In this document: positions 1 through 5,107 of the stretch, one piece after another
Position numbering within the stretch: the stretch's first letter is position 1
Layout of the letters: each line of letters begins with the position of its first letter
NCBI GenBank assembly: GCA_001825335.1
Contig: MHWA01000006.1
Span: forward strand, 4,368-38,620
Direction: 5' to 3'
Source: Candidatus Zambryskibacteria bacterium RIFCSPLOWO2_01_FULL_35_19
Lineage (GTDB): Bacteria; Patescibacteriota; Minisyncoccia; Phycocordibacterales; WO2-35-19
DNA: 34,253 nucleotides
Position numbers and translations under genes: made by a program
Notes under the pieces: generated by a model
What the model saw: only the letters and a program-made list of their open reading frames with translations
What the model was told of the DNA's origin: nothing
The model's database searches: none

Positions 1-1
1 C

Positions 2-400
2 CCCCCAGCAATTTTAGGGGTAAAACTTTTACCTCTTTTGCAAAATGTTAAGGAAGCGTATTTGTTATGGTATGGATATTATCAGATTTTACCCAAGACA
101 CACCGTCATTCGTTGGGGGTAAGAACTGATTCGCTATTTATGGAAATAATGGGAGCGGTAGCCATCGCCGGATTTTTATCAAGAGAAGAAAAACAGCCTT
201 GGGTGAGATTGGCGATACGAAAGACAGACACGTTGAAAGTTTTACTGATGGTTTTATGGGAGACAAAATCATTAGACGACAAAAAATATATTACCCTTTC
301 ATTAAAAATTGAAGAATTCGGCAGAATGCTCGGAGGATGGAACGGGCAAATTGCAAAGTATTTGGAAGAGAAGAAAAATAAACAAAACCCCGTGAGATAA
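2..400 (+). CDS. avd: DGR accessory variability determinant (Avd), four-helix-bundle protein, 5' end cut by window
   Basis: Small helical protein that, in characterised diversity-generating retroelements, forms a barrel-like oligomer binding the reverse transcriptase and template RNA. Visible here are the family hallmarks: LPKTHRHSLGVRTDSLF, where the basic/aromatic turn joins helices 1 and 2; a KLxxLLMVLWE-like third helix; and the closing DDKKY...IEEFGRMLGGW signature near the C-terminus. The frame is open from base 2 to the TAA at 398-400. A TTG at 38 could be read as a start, but upstream codons (..LLPLLQNVKEAY) resemble the family's N-terminus, so the true start is probably before base 1. 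Related four-helix-bundle proteins also occur in 23S rRNA intervening sequences, but the nearby TR/VR pair supports the DGR role. It runs opposite to the TR and target gene. A reverse transcriptase may lie upstream, outside the window. Confidence 0.85.
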   Translation, partial: PPAILGVKLLPLLQNVKEAYLLWYGYYQILPKTHRHSLGVRTDSLFMEIMGAVAIAGFLSREEKQPWVRLAIRKTDTLKVLLMVLWETKSLDDKKYITLSLKIEEFGRMLGGWNGQIAKYLEEKKNKQNPVR

Positions 401-417
401 TTTTGTATCTCACGGGG
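388..417 (-). terminator. Rho-independent terminator at the 3' end of the TR transcript
   Basis: Perfect 12-bp stem (388-399 with 406-417) and 6-nt loop. Read on the - strand it is followed by a T-rich run (complement of 371-387), so it should end - strand transcription 13 nt beyond the TR. It also overlaps the avd stop codon on the + strand, where no T-run follows. Confidence 0.75.
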
Positions 418-610
418 AAATGAAGAGAGTTGCGAAGCAGAGAGCCGGATTGTTGTCGTTCCAATCATTGTCAAGCCAGTTCCAGTTCAGCACAACCTTG
501 TCACCGTTCTCGTAGAGGTACGGAACGTTCAGGTTGCCGTTGCGGTTCCGGACGAATATGCAAAGCGCCTTCCAGACCACCACTCCTTGAGTACCGTCTA
601 AGGTGTAAAC
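410..610 (-). pseudogene. C-terminal target-protein remnant containing the TR
   Basis: The TR reading frame stays open for 66 codons, from just after an in-frame TAG (611-613) to a TGA (410-412). It has no start codon in a sensible place. Outside the exact repeat it still resembles the target protein: GVVVWKALCIFVRNRNG here against AVFAWKSVVRNRNG in the target gene. At the other end PALCFATLFISP extends past the target's PALCFAS. I infer that the TR was captured from, or co-evolved with, the end of a target-type gene rather than being a bare 126-bp copy. It could also simply be selected codon structure with chance extension. Confidence 0.45.
430..555 (-). repeat. DGR template repeat (TR)
   Basis: A 126-bp copy matching 969-1094 with 117 identities. 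The nine differences (450, 456, 459, 460, 480, 507, 508, 513, 535) are all T on the + strand, i.e. adenine in the TR sense (-) strand. The other 93 non-adenine positions are identical, and 9 of 33 adenines are changed. This adenine-only pattern is diagnostic of DGR mutagenic retrohoming. TR sense codons at the variable sites are mostly AAC/AAT, the codon class DGRs favour. The RNA would run right to left and end at the hairpin 388-417. It lies convergent with avd. Confidence 0.95.
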
Positions 611-771
611 CTATATCTGGTTTGCCTCTCAGAGTTGTATCGTATCCGGCATCTAAAATGCCATAGCGTCTTGCACCAAGTATCTTCATTTTTTGTGAAG
701 TTTCTACATACACCACTCTATCTCAAACCTTAGTCGGGGATATTCTCAATGTATGGATACTGGATTCGGTG

Positions 772-801
772 GCAAGAATCCCGCTAGAGCGGGACGCTTG
801 C
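772..801. repeat. Short palindromic repeat, copy A (CCCGCT-AG-AGCGGG core)
   Basis: Core TCCCGCT/AGCGGGA (779-785/788-794) nested inside GCAAG/CTTGC (772-776/797-801) forms a compact hairpin with no T-run, so it is not an obvious terminator. A closely related palindrome occurs at 4393-4406 in inverted orientation (shared AATCCCGCT..GCGGGAC). It looks like a small dispersed REP-type element. Confidence 0.55.
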
Positions 802-822
802 TAATATTCACCTAATACCATT

Positions 823-834
823 TTTATAATATCA
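823..834 (-). promoter_or_regulatory. Candidate promoter for TR RNA (extended -10)
   Basis: On the - strand TGATATTAT reads as TGn plus TATTAT (-10 at 826-831), with an overlapping TATAAA at 823-828. No good -35 is visible. Transcription would start near 820 and run through the TR to the terminator at 388-417, giving an RNA of about 430 nt. The stretch 556-850 otherwise shows only hairpins and no convincing gene. Confidence 0.3.
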
Positions 835-851
835 AATTTTGAAAAGGAAAA

Positions 852-883
852 CCCCACACTCGCTTGATTTGGCGAGTATGGGG
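852..883 (-). terminator. Terminator downstream of the DGR target gene
   Basis: A 12-bp stem (852-863 with 872-883, one mismatch) with an 8-nt loop. On the - strand it is followed by TTTTCCTTTTC. It lies 81 nt after the target gene's stop codon, beyond the hairpin at 915-957. Confidence 0.7.
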
Positions 884-914
884 TTGGAGTTGAGCGCATA
901 TCTCCAGAGCGTTA

Positions 915-957
915 GGACTAAGTTCAAAGGATTTGAAAGTCCAGAGTAACTTAGTCC
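915..957 (-). promoter_or_regulatory. Hairpin/cruciform immediately 3' of VR
   Basis: Perfect 10-bp inverted repeat, GGACTAAGTT (915-924) and AACTTAGTCC (948-957), with a 23-nt loop. On the target gene's strand it starts 12 nt past the VR and 7 nt past the stop codon. In the Bordetella phage DGR a hairpin/cruciform just 3' of the VR stimulates retrohoming, and this element sits in the matching place. An 11-bp direct repeat AGTCCAGAGTA (939-949, 953-963) overlaps it. Confidence 0.6.
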
Positions 958-963
958 AGAGTA

Positions 964-1569
964 CTAACTTGCGAAGCAGAGAGCCGGACTGTTGCCGCCC
1001 CAATCATTGTCAAGCCAGATCCAGTTCAGCACAACCTTGTCACCGCGCTCGCAGAGGTACGGAACGTTCAGGTAGCCGTTGCGGTTCCGGACGACAGACT
1101 TCCAAGCAAAGACGGCTTTGCCAGCGAGGTAGCGGCGGAAGAAATCAATGCCTTTCGCCTGGATTGCAATTAGGTCGCTGAGACCGAGACAATTCTCGAG
1201 CATCTTTTTTTCTTTCAGATACTCGTAGATCACTTGGCCTTTGATCCACTTGAGGCCTTTCTGGTCATCGTGAAGCCAGAGTTCCAGTTTGGCCGCATCA
1301 AACTCCGACGGGCCGACGTTCTCCAAATCCGGGTGCATAACAATTCTCACCCAATCGGGATATGTCGGCCGCACCGAGCGGTCGACGCAAATCATAGAGT
1401 CAAGCTGAAGAGTGGCGTTACCGCGAATCAGGTCAAGCACTTGGCGAATTTTGCTTTCGTCATGCGCAAGCATTGCCCAATCCTCGGAGGTGAAGCCTGC
1501 TTTGCGGCCAGTTACCACCACTTCATGCATCAGTCCCAAATCTTTTCCAAATTCAGACGCACTGTTCAT
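964..1569 (-). CDS. DGR target (variable) protein, CLec-type C-terminus
   Basis: A 201-residue protein whose C-terminal residues ~159-201 are encoded by the VR. It ends in WGGNSPALCFAS, like the C-type-lectin-fold ends of DGR targets (…G..PA.. near the terminus). Seven residues have been changed relative to the TR: Y166, C173, R175, I184, G191, G192 and S194 (TR would give N, Y, N, N, N, D, N). The N-terminal part (EVVVTGRKAGFTSEDWAMLAH, then a central acidic segment) resembles unnamed CPR proteins that carry this tail; its function is unknown. No signal peptide is seen. I chose ATG 1569 because AGAAAGGTG lies 9 nt upstream. The frame is open to a TTG at 1662, but that extension is lysine-rich and has no ribosome site. 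G+C is markedly higher than in secA (35/60 in bases 1021-1080). The CLec fold is inferred from position and motif, not from an alignment. Confidence 0.88.
   Translation of the reverse strand: MNSASEFGKDLGLMHEVVVTGRKAGFTSEDWAMLAHDESKIRQVLDLIRGNATLQLDSMICVDRSVRPTYPDWVRIVMHPDLENVGPSEFDAAKLELWLHDDQKGLKWIKGQVIYEYLKEKKMLENCLGLSDLIAIQAKGIDFFRRYLAGKAVFAWKSVVRNRNGYLNVPYLCERGDKVVLNWIWLDNDWGGNSPALCFAS
969..1094 (-). repeat. DGR variable repeat (VR)
   Basis: Recipient copy of the TR at the 3' end of the target gene. On the coding strand the changes relative to TR are six A-to-G, two A-to-T and one A-to-C, falling in seven codons (AAC-TAC, TAC-TGC, AAC-CGC, AAC-ATC, AAC-GGC, GAC-GGC, AAT-AGT). All are nonsynonymous. 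The repeat ends at the penultimate base pair of the last sense codon; the next differences (968 and 1095) are not at adenines and mark its edges. Confidence 0.95.
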
Positions 1570-1607
1570 GGAACAACACACCTTTCTTTTGCTGTTTAGT
1601 TTTAGCT

Positions 1608-1658
1608 TTCGCCACAGCAGAAAAAGTTTTATTTTAAGGCCCTTTCTGCCATAGCGAA
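1608..1658 (-). promoter_or_regulatory. Leader hairpin of the DGR target mRNA
   Basis: TTCGC/GCGAA outer pairs and GCAGAAA/TTTCTGC inner pairs enclose an AT-rich loop in the ~110-nt 5' leader, ending about 20 nt before the Shine-Dalgarno site. Possible roles are mRNA stability or translational control; nothing in the sequence decides between them. Confidence 0.45.
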
Positions 1659-1689
1659 GCAAGTTAGTATTTTAAAGAACTACTTCAGT

Positions 1690-1718
1690 ATAGTATCATA
1701 TCAAACTATCTATGTCAA
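1690..1718 (-). promoter_or_regulatory. Promoter of the DGR target gene
   Basis: Perfect -35 TTGACA (1713-1718), 17-bp spacer and an extended -10 TGA-TACTAT (1690-1695) on the - strand. The -35 lies within the last codons of secA, so the target gene can be transcribed independently of secA read-through. The predicted start is near 1683, leaving a ~110-nt leader. Confidence 0.65.
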
Positions 1719-4190
1719 GCCGTGACAACGCTTGAATTTTTTGCCACTACCACAAGGACAAGGGTCATTTCTACCCACATCTTTATATTCTGATTTATTT
1801 TTTGAAGCAATATCTTGATCGTCAGTAACACCAGTTATTTTCAAGGCCTCTTTTTCCACTTCTCTTTGTGCTGTCAAATTAATAGCCGACTCATCCACCC
1901 TAGTTATAGTACCTAAAATCGCATTTTCAATAGACTCCTCCATTTCTTTAAAAAGTTTTAAGCCCTCTTTTTTGTATTCCACCAAAGGGTCTCTTTGACC
2001 ATAGGCGCGCAAATTGACGCTCCCTCTCAAATAATCCATAACCTCCAAATGCTCCACCCAAAACATATCAAAAGTCTGAAGACTAAGTTCTCTAAAAGCT
2101 TTTATAAAATTCTCTTCTCCCAAATCCAATCTTTTTTTAGAAATTAACTCTTTTATTTCTGGCAAAGCGTTAAGAGATATTTTATCTAGATATTTTAAAG
2201 TTATTTCCCTGTCTCCCATCAAGATATCTCTCCTTCTTTCATAAAAAGTTTTTCTTTGAAAATTTAAAACATCATCATATTCAAGAATATGCTTACGAGC
2301 ATCAAAATTAAGCCCTTCTATTTTTTCTTGGGCGCTCTCCAAAGATCTAGTGATCAATCTATTTTCAATAGGTTCATCTTCTGGGATGCCAAGTCTGCCC
2401 ATCATTTTTTTGACAGTATCAGCAGCAAAAACCCTCATAATATGGTCTTCCATAGAAACAAAAAATTGAGTCTCACCGGGGTCTCCCTGCCTACCCGCTC
2501 TTCCACGAAGTTGATTGTCTATCCTCCTCGCATCATGTCTTTCGGTACCTAAAACAAAAAGCCCGCCCAGATTTTTTACTTTTTCATAAGCCTCTTTTTC
2601 TAGAGGTGCTCCCCCAAGTTTAATGTCAATACCACGACCAGCCATATTGGTCGCTATAGTAACATTGCCCACTCTGCCGGCTTGAGCTAAAATTTCCGCT
2701 TCTCTTTCATGATTTTTAGCATTCAACATTTCAAATCTAACACCTTCCCTTTTCAGATATTCTCCCAATAATTCATTTTTTTCAATAGAAATAGTGCCGA
2801 CCAAAACTGGCTGACCTTTATTTTGGAGCTCTTTAACCTTTCTGGCAATAGCCAAAAGTTTGCCGTTTTCTGTTTGAAAAATAAAATCATTAACATCTTT
2901 TCTCTGCATTTCTTTATTGGTTGGTATGGCTACTGTATTTAATCCATAAACTTTATAAAATTCTTCGCTAGAAGTAGTAGCCGTGCCTGTCATACCAGAG
3001 AGTTTATGATACATCCTAAAATAATTTTGATAAGTGACAGAAGCAAAGGTCCTGCTCTCTTTTTGAATACTAACTCCTTCCTTAGCCTCTATCGCTTGAT
3101 GTAGACCTTCTGACCAACGTCTCCCTGGTTGAAGTCTACCTGTATAAGGGTCAACGATGATTACTTCATCATCTTTAACAACATAATCCTTATCTTTAAG
3201 ATAAAGAGCTTTTGCTTTAACTGCAGTTTCTAAATGATGAACCAACTTTATACCGCCTTCGGCATATATATTTTGCAACCCTAAGATTTTTTCGGCTTTA
3301 CTTATACCTTCATCTGTCAAAAGCACAGAATGCATCTTTTCTTCCAAGGTATAATCTTCGTTTTCTTTAAGTTGACCTGCCACCTTACTAAACTTTTTAT
3401 AAAAATCATCAGAGTCCGAAGCTGGTGCTGAAATAATAAGTGGAGTCCTTGCTTCGTCTATCAGGATAGAATCTATTTCGTCTACAACTGCAAAATAATG
3501 TCTTTTTTGTCTTACTTTTTCGCTTTGATATTCAAGATTATCTCGCAAATAATCAAAACCAAATTCACTATTGGTGCCATAAGTGATATCAGCTTCATAG
3601 GCCTCTATCCGAGTGCAAGGTTTTAAAAATTCATGAACTATGTGAAAAGATCCTTTTTTATCTCTTTCTTCATCTTTATCACTATCACCATTTTCTGGAT
3701 TATAAATAAAAGAAGAATCGTGAGCGATTACTCCCACTTTCAACCCTAGAGAATCATAAATTTGTCCCATCCAAGCGGTATCGCGACGAGAAAGATAATC
3801 ATTGACAGTAACTACGTGAACTCCTTTACCAGCTAAAGCATTTAGATAAACTGGCAGTGTCGCTACCAAAGTTTTTCCTTCACCAGTACGCATTTCAGCG
3901 ATACCTCCTTGATGCATCACAATACCTCCTAAAAGTTGCACATCAAAATGTCTTTCTCCCAAAGTTCTTTTAGCCACTTCTCTAACAACAGCAAAAGCTT
4001 CTGGTAAAATATCATCTAGCGTCTCTCCCTTTTTAAGTCTTTCTCTAAATTCAAAAGTTTTAGATTTTAATTCTTCTAGATTCAATTTAGAAACGGCTTC
4101 TTCAAAGCTGTTTATTTTAGAAACAATGGGTGATATTTCTTTTATATACCGAGAACTTGCGTCTCCAAATATTTTACTCAAAAATGACAT
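1710..4190 (-). CDS. secA: Preprotein translocase ATPase SecA
   Basis: Motor of the Sec translocon; it couples ATP hydrolysis to pushing unfolded preproteins through SecYEG at the cytoplasmic membrane. The 826 residues fit the family. Seen in order: the VQLLGGIVMHQGGIAEMRTGEGKT region with Walker A at ~101-107, DYLSRRDTAWM, Walker B as VVDEID (237-240), ARTPLIIS, SGMTGTATTSSEEF, NMAGRGIDIKLGG, LRGRAGRQGDPGETQFF, and a C-terminal SEC-C zinc motif (DPCPCGSGKKFKRCH). A charged insertion (~161-190) precedes ADITYGTNSEFGFDYLRDN. DEID and GRGIDI differ conservatively from the more usual DEVD and GRGTDI. A TATAGC box ends six bases before the ATG, so the mRNA may be leaderless. The stop codon abuts the target-gene promoter. 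Confidence 0.98.
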   Translation of the reverse strand: MSFLSKIFGDASSRYIKEISPIVSKINSFEEAVSKLNLEELKSKTFEFRERLKKGETLDDILPEAFAVVREVAKRTLGERHFDVQLLGGIVMHQGGIAEMRTGEGKTLVATLPVYLNALAGKGVHVVTVNDYLSRRDTAWMGQIYDSLGLKVGVIAHDSSFIYNPENGDSDKDEERDKKGSFHIVHEFLKPCTRIEAYEADITYGTNSEFGFDYLRDNLEYQSEKVRQKRHYFAVVDEIDSILIDEARTPLIISAPASDSDDFYKKFSKVAGQLKENEDYTLEEKMHSVLLTDEGISKAEKILGLQNIYAEGGIKLVHHLETAVKAKALYLKDKDYVVKDDEVIIVDPYTGRLQPGRRWSEGLHQAIEAKEGVSIQKESRTFASVTYQNYFRMYHKLSGMTGTATTSSEEFYKVYGLNTVAIPTNKEMQRKDVNDFIFQTENGKLLAIARKVKELQNKGQPVLVGTISIEKNELLGEYLKREGVRFEMLNAKNHEREAEILAQAGRVGNVTIATNMAGRGIDIKLGGAPLEKEAYEKVKNLGGLFVLGTERHDARRIDNQLRGRAGRQGDPGETQFFVSMEDHIMRVFAADTVKKMMGRLGIPEDEPIENRLITRSLESAQEKIEGLNFDARKHILEYDDVLNFQRKTFYERRRDILMGDREITLKYLDKISLNALPEIKELISKKRLDLGEENFIKAFRELSLQTFDMFWVEHLEVMDYLRGSVNLRAYGQRDPLVEYKKEGLKLFKEMEESIENAILGTITRVDESAINLTAQREVEKEALKITGVTDDQDIASKNKSEYKDVGRNDPCPCGSGKKFKRCHGLT

Positions 4191-4230
4191 AATAAAGCTA
4201 TATTAACACAAAAAACCTCAAATATGGAGT

Positions 4231-4263
4231 AAACAAAAACTCCATATAATGGAGTTTTTGTTT
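4231..4263 (-). terminator. Terminator between the H1-like gene and secA
   Basis: Perfect 15-bp stem (4231-4245 with 4249-4263) and 3-nt loop. The descending arm on the - strand ends TTTTTGTTT. It lies 15 nt past the stop of the H1-like gene and upstream of secA's own promoter, so it should isolate secA from upstream transcription. By symmetry it could also work on the + strand. Confidence 0.7.
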
Positions 4264-4277
4264 AAGCGGGAGAAGGA

Positions 4278-4382
4278 TTATTTTCTCCTTTTTTTAGCTA
4301 CTTTCTTTTTCTTTGCAACTTTCTTAACTGCTTTTCTTTTTGCAGGTTTCTTTTTAGCTGCTTTTTTTCTTTTTGCTGCCAT
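4278..4382 (-). CDS. Tiny histone H1-like Lys/Ala-rich protein (34 aa)
   Basis: Starts MAAKRKKAAKKKPAKRKAV and continues with KKVAKKKK-type repeats to a TAA. About half the residues are Lys or Arg, and the rest are almost all Ala, Val or Pro. Such AAKKKPAKR-like repeats resemble the C-terminal tail of eukaryotic histone H1 and bacterial H1-like proteins, so nucleic-acid binding and compaction is the likely role (inference). There is no Shine-Dalgarno site; the ATG follows an A/T-rich leader. A terminator follows 15 nt later. The antisense + strand reading is a hydrophobic Phe/Leu-rich artefact of the same bases. Short low-complexity genes can arise by chance, but ATG, clean composition, stop and terminator are all in register. 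Confidence 0.62.
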   Translation of the reverse strand: MAAKRKKAAKKKPAKRKAVKKVAKKKKVAKKRRK

Positions 4383-4392
4383 TTTATTTATG

Positions 4393-4406
4393 TCCCGCAG
4401 AGCGGG
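4393..4406. repeat. Short palindromic repeat, copy B
   Basis: TCCCGC-AG-AGCGGGA palindrome (allowing for overlap of the loop bases), related to copy A at 772-801 in the opposite orientation. It lies in the leader of the H1-like gene. Confidence 0.45.
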
Positions 4407-4660
4407 ATTGAATTATTTTTTTAAGCGCGCGCTTTTTAAAATTTTATAAAAAATTTTAGAGCGTTATTTAATTTTTAAAAAATTAAATATAATCGACCTG
4501 TTTTAATTATCGCTCTAAAAAATTTTTTAGTAAATGTTTTTTTGTAAAAAATGTGGATAACTAAAAAAAATTTACTAAATTTTTTTTAGAATTTTCAGTA
4601 AATGTTTCAATTTTAAAATTTCTAAATTAATTTATTAGAAATTGTTTGTAAATTTTAAAT
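4407..4660. other. AT-rich non-coding stretch with one DnaA-box-like site
   Basis: No gene is seen. It holds a perfect 10-bp inverted repeat TTTTAGAGCG/CGCTCTAAAA (4454-4463, 4511-4520). It also holds repeated TTTAGTAAATG/TTTACTAAA-type words (about 4527-4600), and TGTGGATAA at 4552-4560, the exact complement of the DnaA box TTATCCACA. A single box is not enough to call an origin; the inverted repeat could lie in the leader or promoter of the H1-like gene. Confidence 0.35.
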
Positions 4661-4669
4661 TAAAAATTA

Positions 4670-4695
4670 AAAAATTCCTACTTGTCGGAATTTTT
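4670..4695 (-). terminator. Terminator of the putative RNA
   Basis: AAAAATTCC (4670-4678) pairs with GGAATTTTT (4687-4695) around an 8-nt loop. On the - strand a T-rich tail follows (complement of 4650-4669). Confidence 0.6.
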
Positions 4696-4778
4696 ATATG
4701 TCGTCGCGTGGATGACGGAAGCTATCTCCAAAACAAATGTCTATGTGAGTGCGAACCGTCACCCGCGCCACAACACAC
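4696..4778 (-). other. Long GC-rich hairpin in the putative RNA
   Basis: Arms 4696-4718 and 4756-4778 pair over 23 positions with two mismatches (one C-A, one G-G) and a few G-T pairs, enclosing a 37-nt loop. It starts one base from the terminator stem. Confidence 0.6.
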
Positions 4779-4818
4779 TTTTAATAATACACCCTCTTTT
4801 CTTAATTTCAAATTTTTT

Positions 4819-4893
4819 AAAAAACAAAATAGTATTGTTTCGAGAGCATTATCCTCTGTGACCTAACGCAGAAACAATACTATTTTGTTTTTT
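4819..4893 (-). ncRNA. Conserved-loop hairpin, copy 1
   Basis: Perfect 23-bp stem (4819-4841/4871-4893) around a 29-nt loop. On the - strand the loop begins TGCGTTAGGT, has AGAGG in the middle and ends GCTCTC. The loop is shared with copies 2 and 3 but the stems are unrelated in sequence. The stem's descending arm is T-rich on either strand, so terminator activity is plausible. Confidence 0.8.
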
Positions 4894-4984
4894 AGATACG
4901 AAAATGCCACCCGAGGGTGGCGCTTTCGCAGACATTCATTTGTATGAAGAAAACTTAAATTGCTTCCTCACACTCACATATATA

Positions 4985-5013
4985 AGTATAGCATATTTGA
5001 CTTATTTACGCAA
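4985..5013 (-). promoter_or_regulatory. Promoter of the putative RNA
   Basis: On the - strand: TTGCGT (-35, 5008-5013), 17-bp spacer, TGC-TATACT extended -10 (4985-4990). The predicted start is near 4978. It lies between conserved-loop hairpins 2 and 1. Confidence 0.65.
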
Positions 5014-5021
5014 GTCTAGTT

Positions 5022-5102
5022 GGGGAAAAGCTCAAAAACATTGTTTCAAGAGCCTTATCCTTTGTAACCTAACGCAGAAATAATGTTTTTGAGCTTTTCC
5101 CC
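5022..5102 (-). ncRNA. Conserved-loop hairpin, copy 2
   Basis: A 26-bp stem (5022-5047/5077-5102) with one G-T wobble and a 29-nt loop matching copy 1 at most positions. It starts 5 nt after the stop codon of the 5108-7300 gene and probably forms that mRNA's 3' end. Confidence 0.82.
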
Positions 5103-5107
5103 CCTTT

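Larger units (their letters stand above)
4655..4978 (-). ncRNA. Putative structured RNA of ~320 nt
   Basis: Between a good - strand promoter (4985-5013) and a terminator (4670-4695) there is no long ORF, but there are four strong hairpins in series. These are 4899-4928 (7 GC-rich pairs extended by CGAAA/TTTCG), the conserved-loop hairpin 4819-4893, a 23-position stem 4696-4718/4756-4778 with only two mismatches, and the terminator. G+C of the big hairpin is far above that of its surroundings. I could not match it to tmRNA, RNase P, 6S or SRP RNA by their conserved words. A 15-codon ORF (4892-4939, ATG to TAA) lies inside, without a ribosome site. It may be several independent elements rather than one RNA. 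Confidence 0.42.

Noticed and set aside
2..400. Four-helix-bundle protein of a 23S rRNA intervening sequence
   Set aside because: No rRNA is nearby, while a TR/VR pair with adenine-specific differences is adjacent.
501..716. - strand ORF of 71 codons containing RRYGILDAGYDTTLRGKPDIG, faintly like a dUTPase/dCTP-deaminase strand
   Set aside because: It runs out of frame through the TR, starts at a GTG without a ribosome site and lacks the rest of the fold; at most a decayed fragment.
1570..1662. N-terminal extension of the DGR target from a TTG at 1662
   Set aside because: The extension is Lys/Leu-rich, has no ribosome site and lies across a leader hairpin; ATG 1569 has AGAAAGGTG at good spacing.
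4249..4449. + strand ORF of 66 codons, Phe/Leu/Ala-rich, looking like a membrane peptide
   Set aside because: It is the antisense of the Lys/Ala-rich gene at 4278-4382 and starts inside the terminator stem.
4642..4866. + strand ORF of 74 codons
   Set aside because: It crosses a terminator, the long GC-rich hairpin and the conserved-loop hairpin; composition shows no protein-like pattern.
4819..5102. Conserved-loop hairpins as a CRISPR-like repeat pair
   Set aside because: Only the loop is shared, the stems are unrelated, spacing is irregular and the third copy is 29 kb away.
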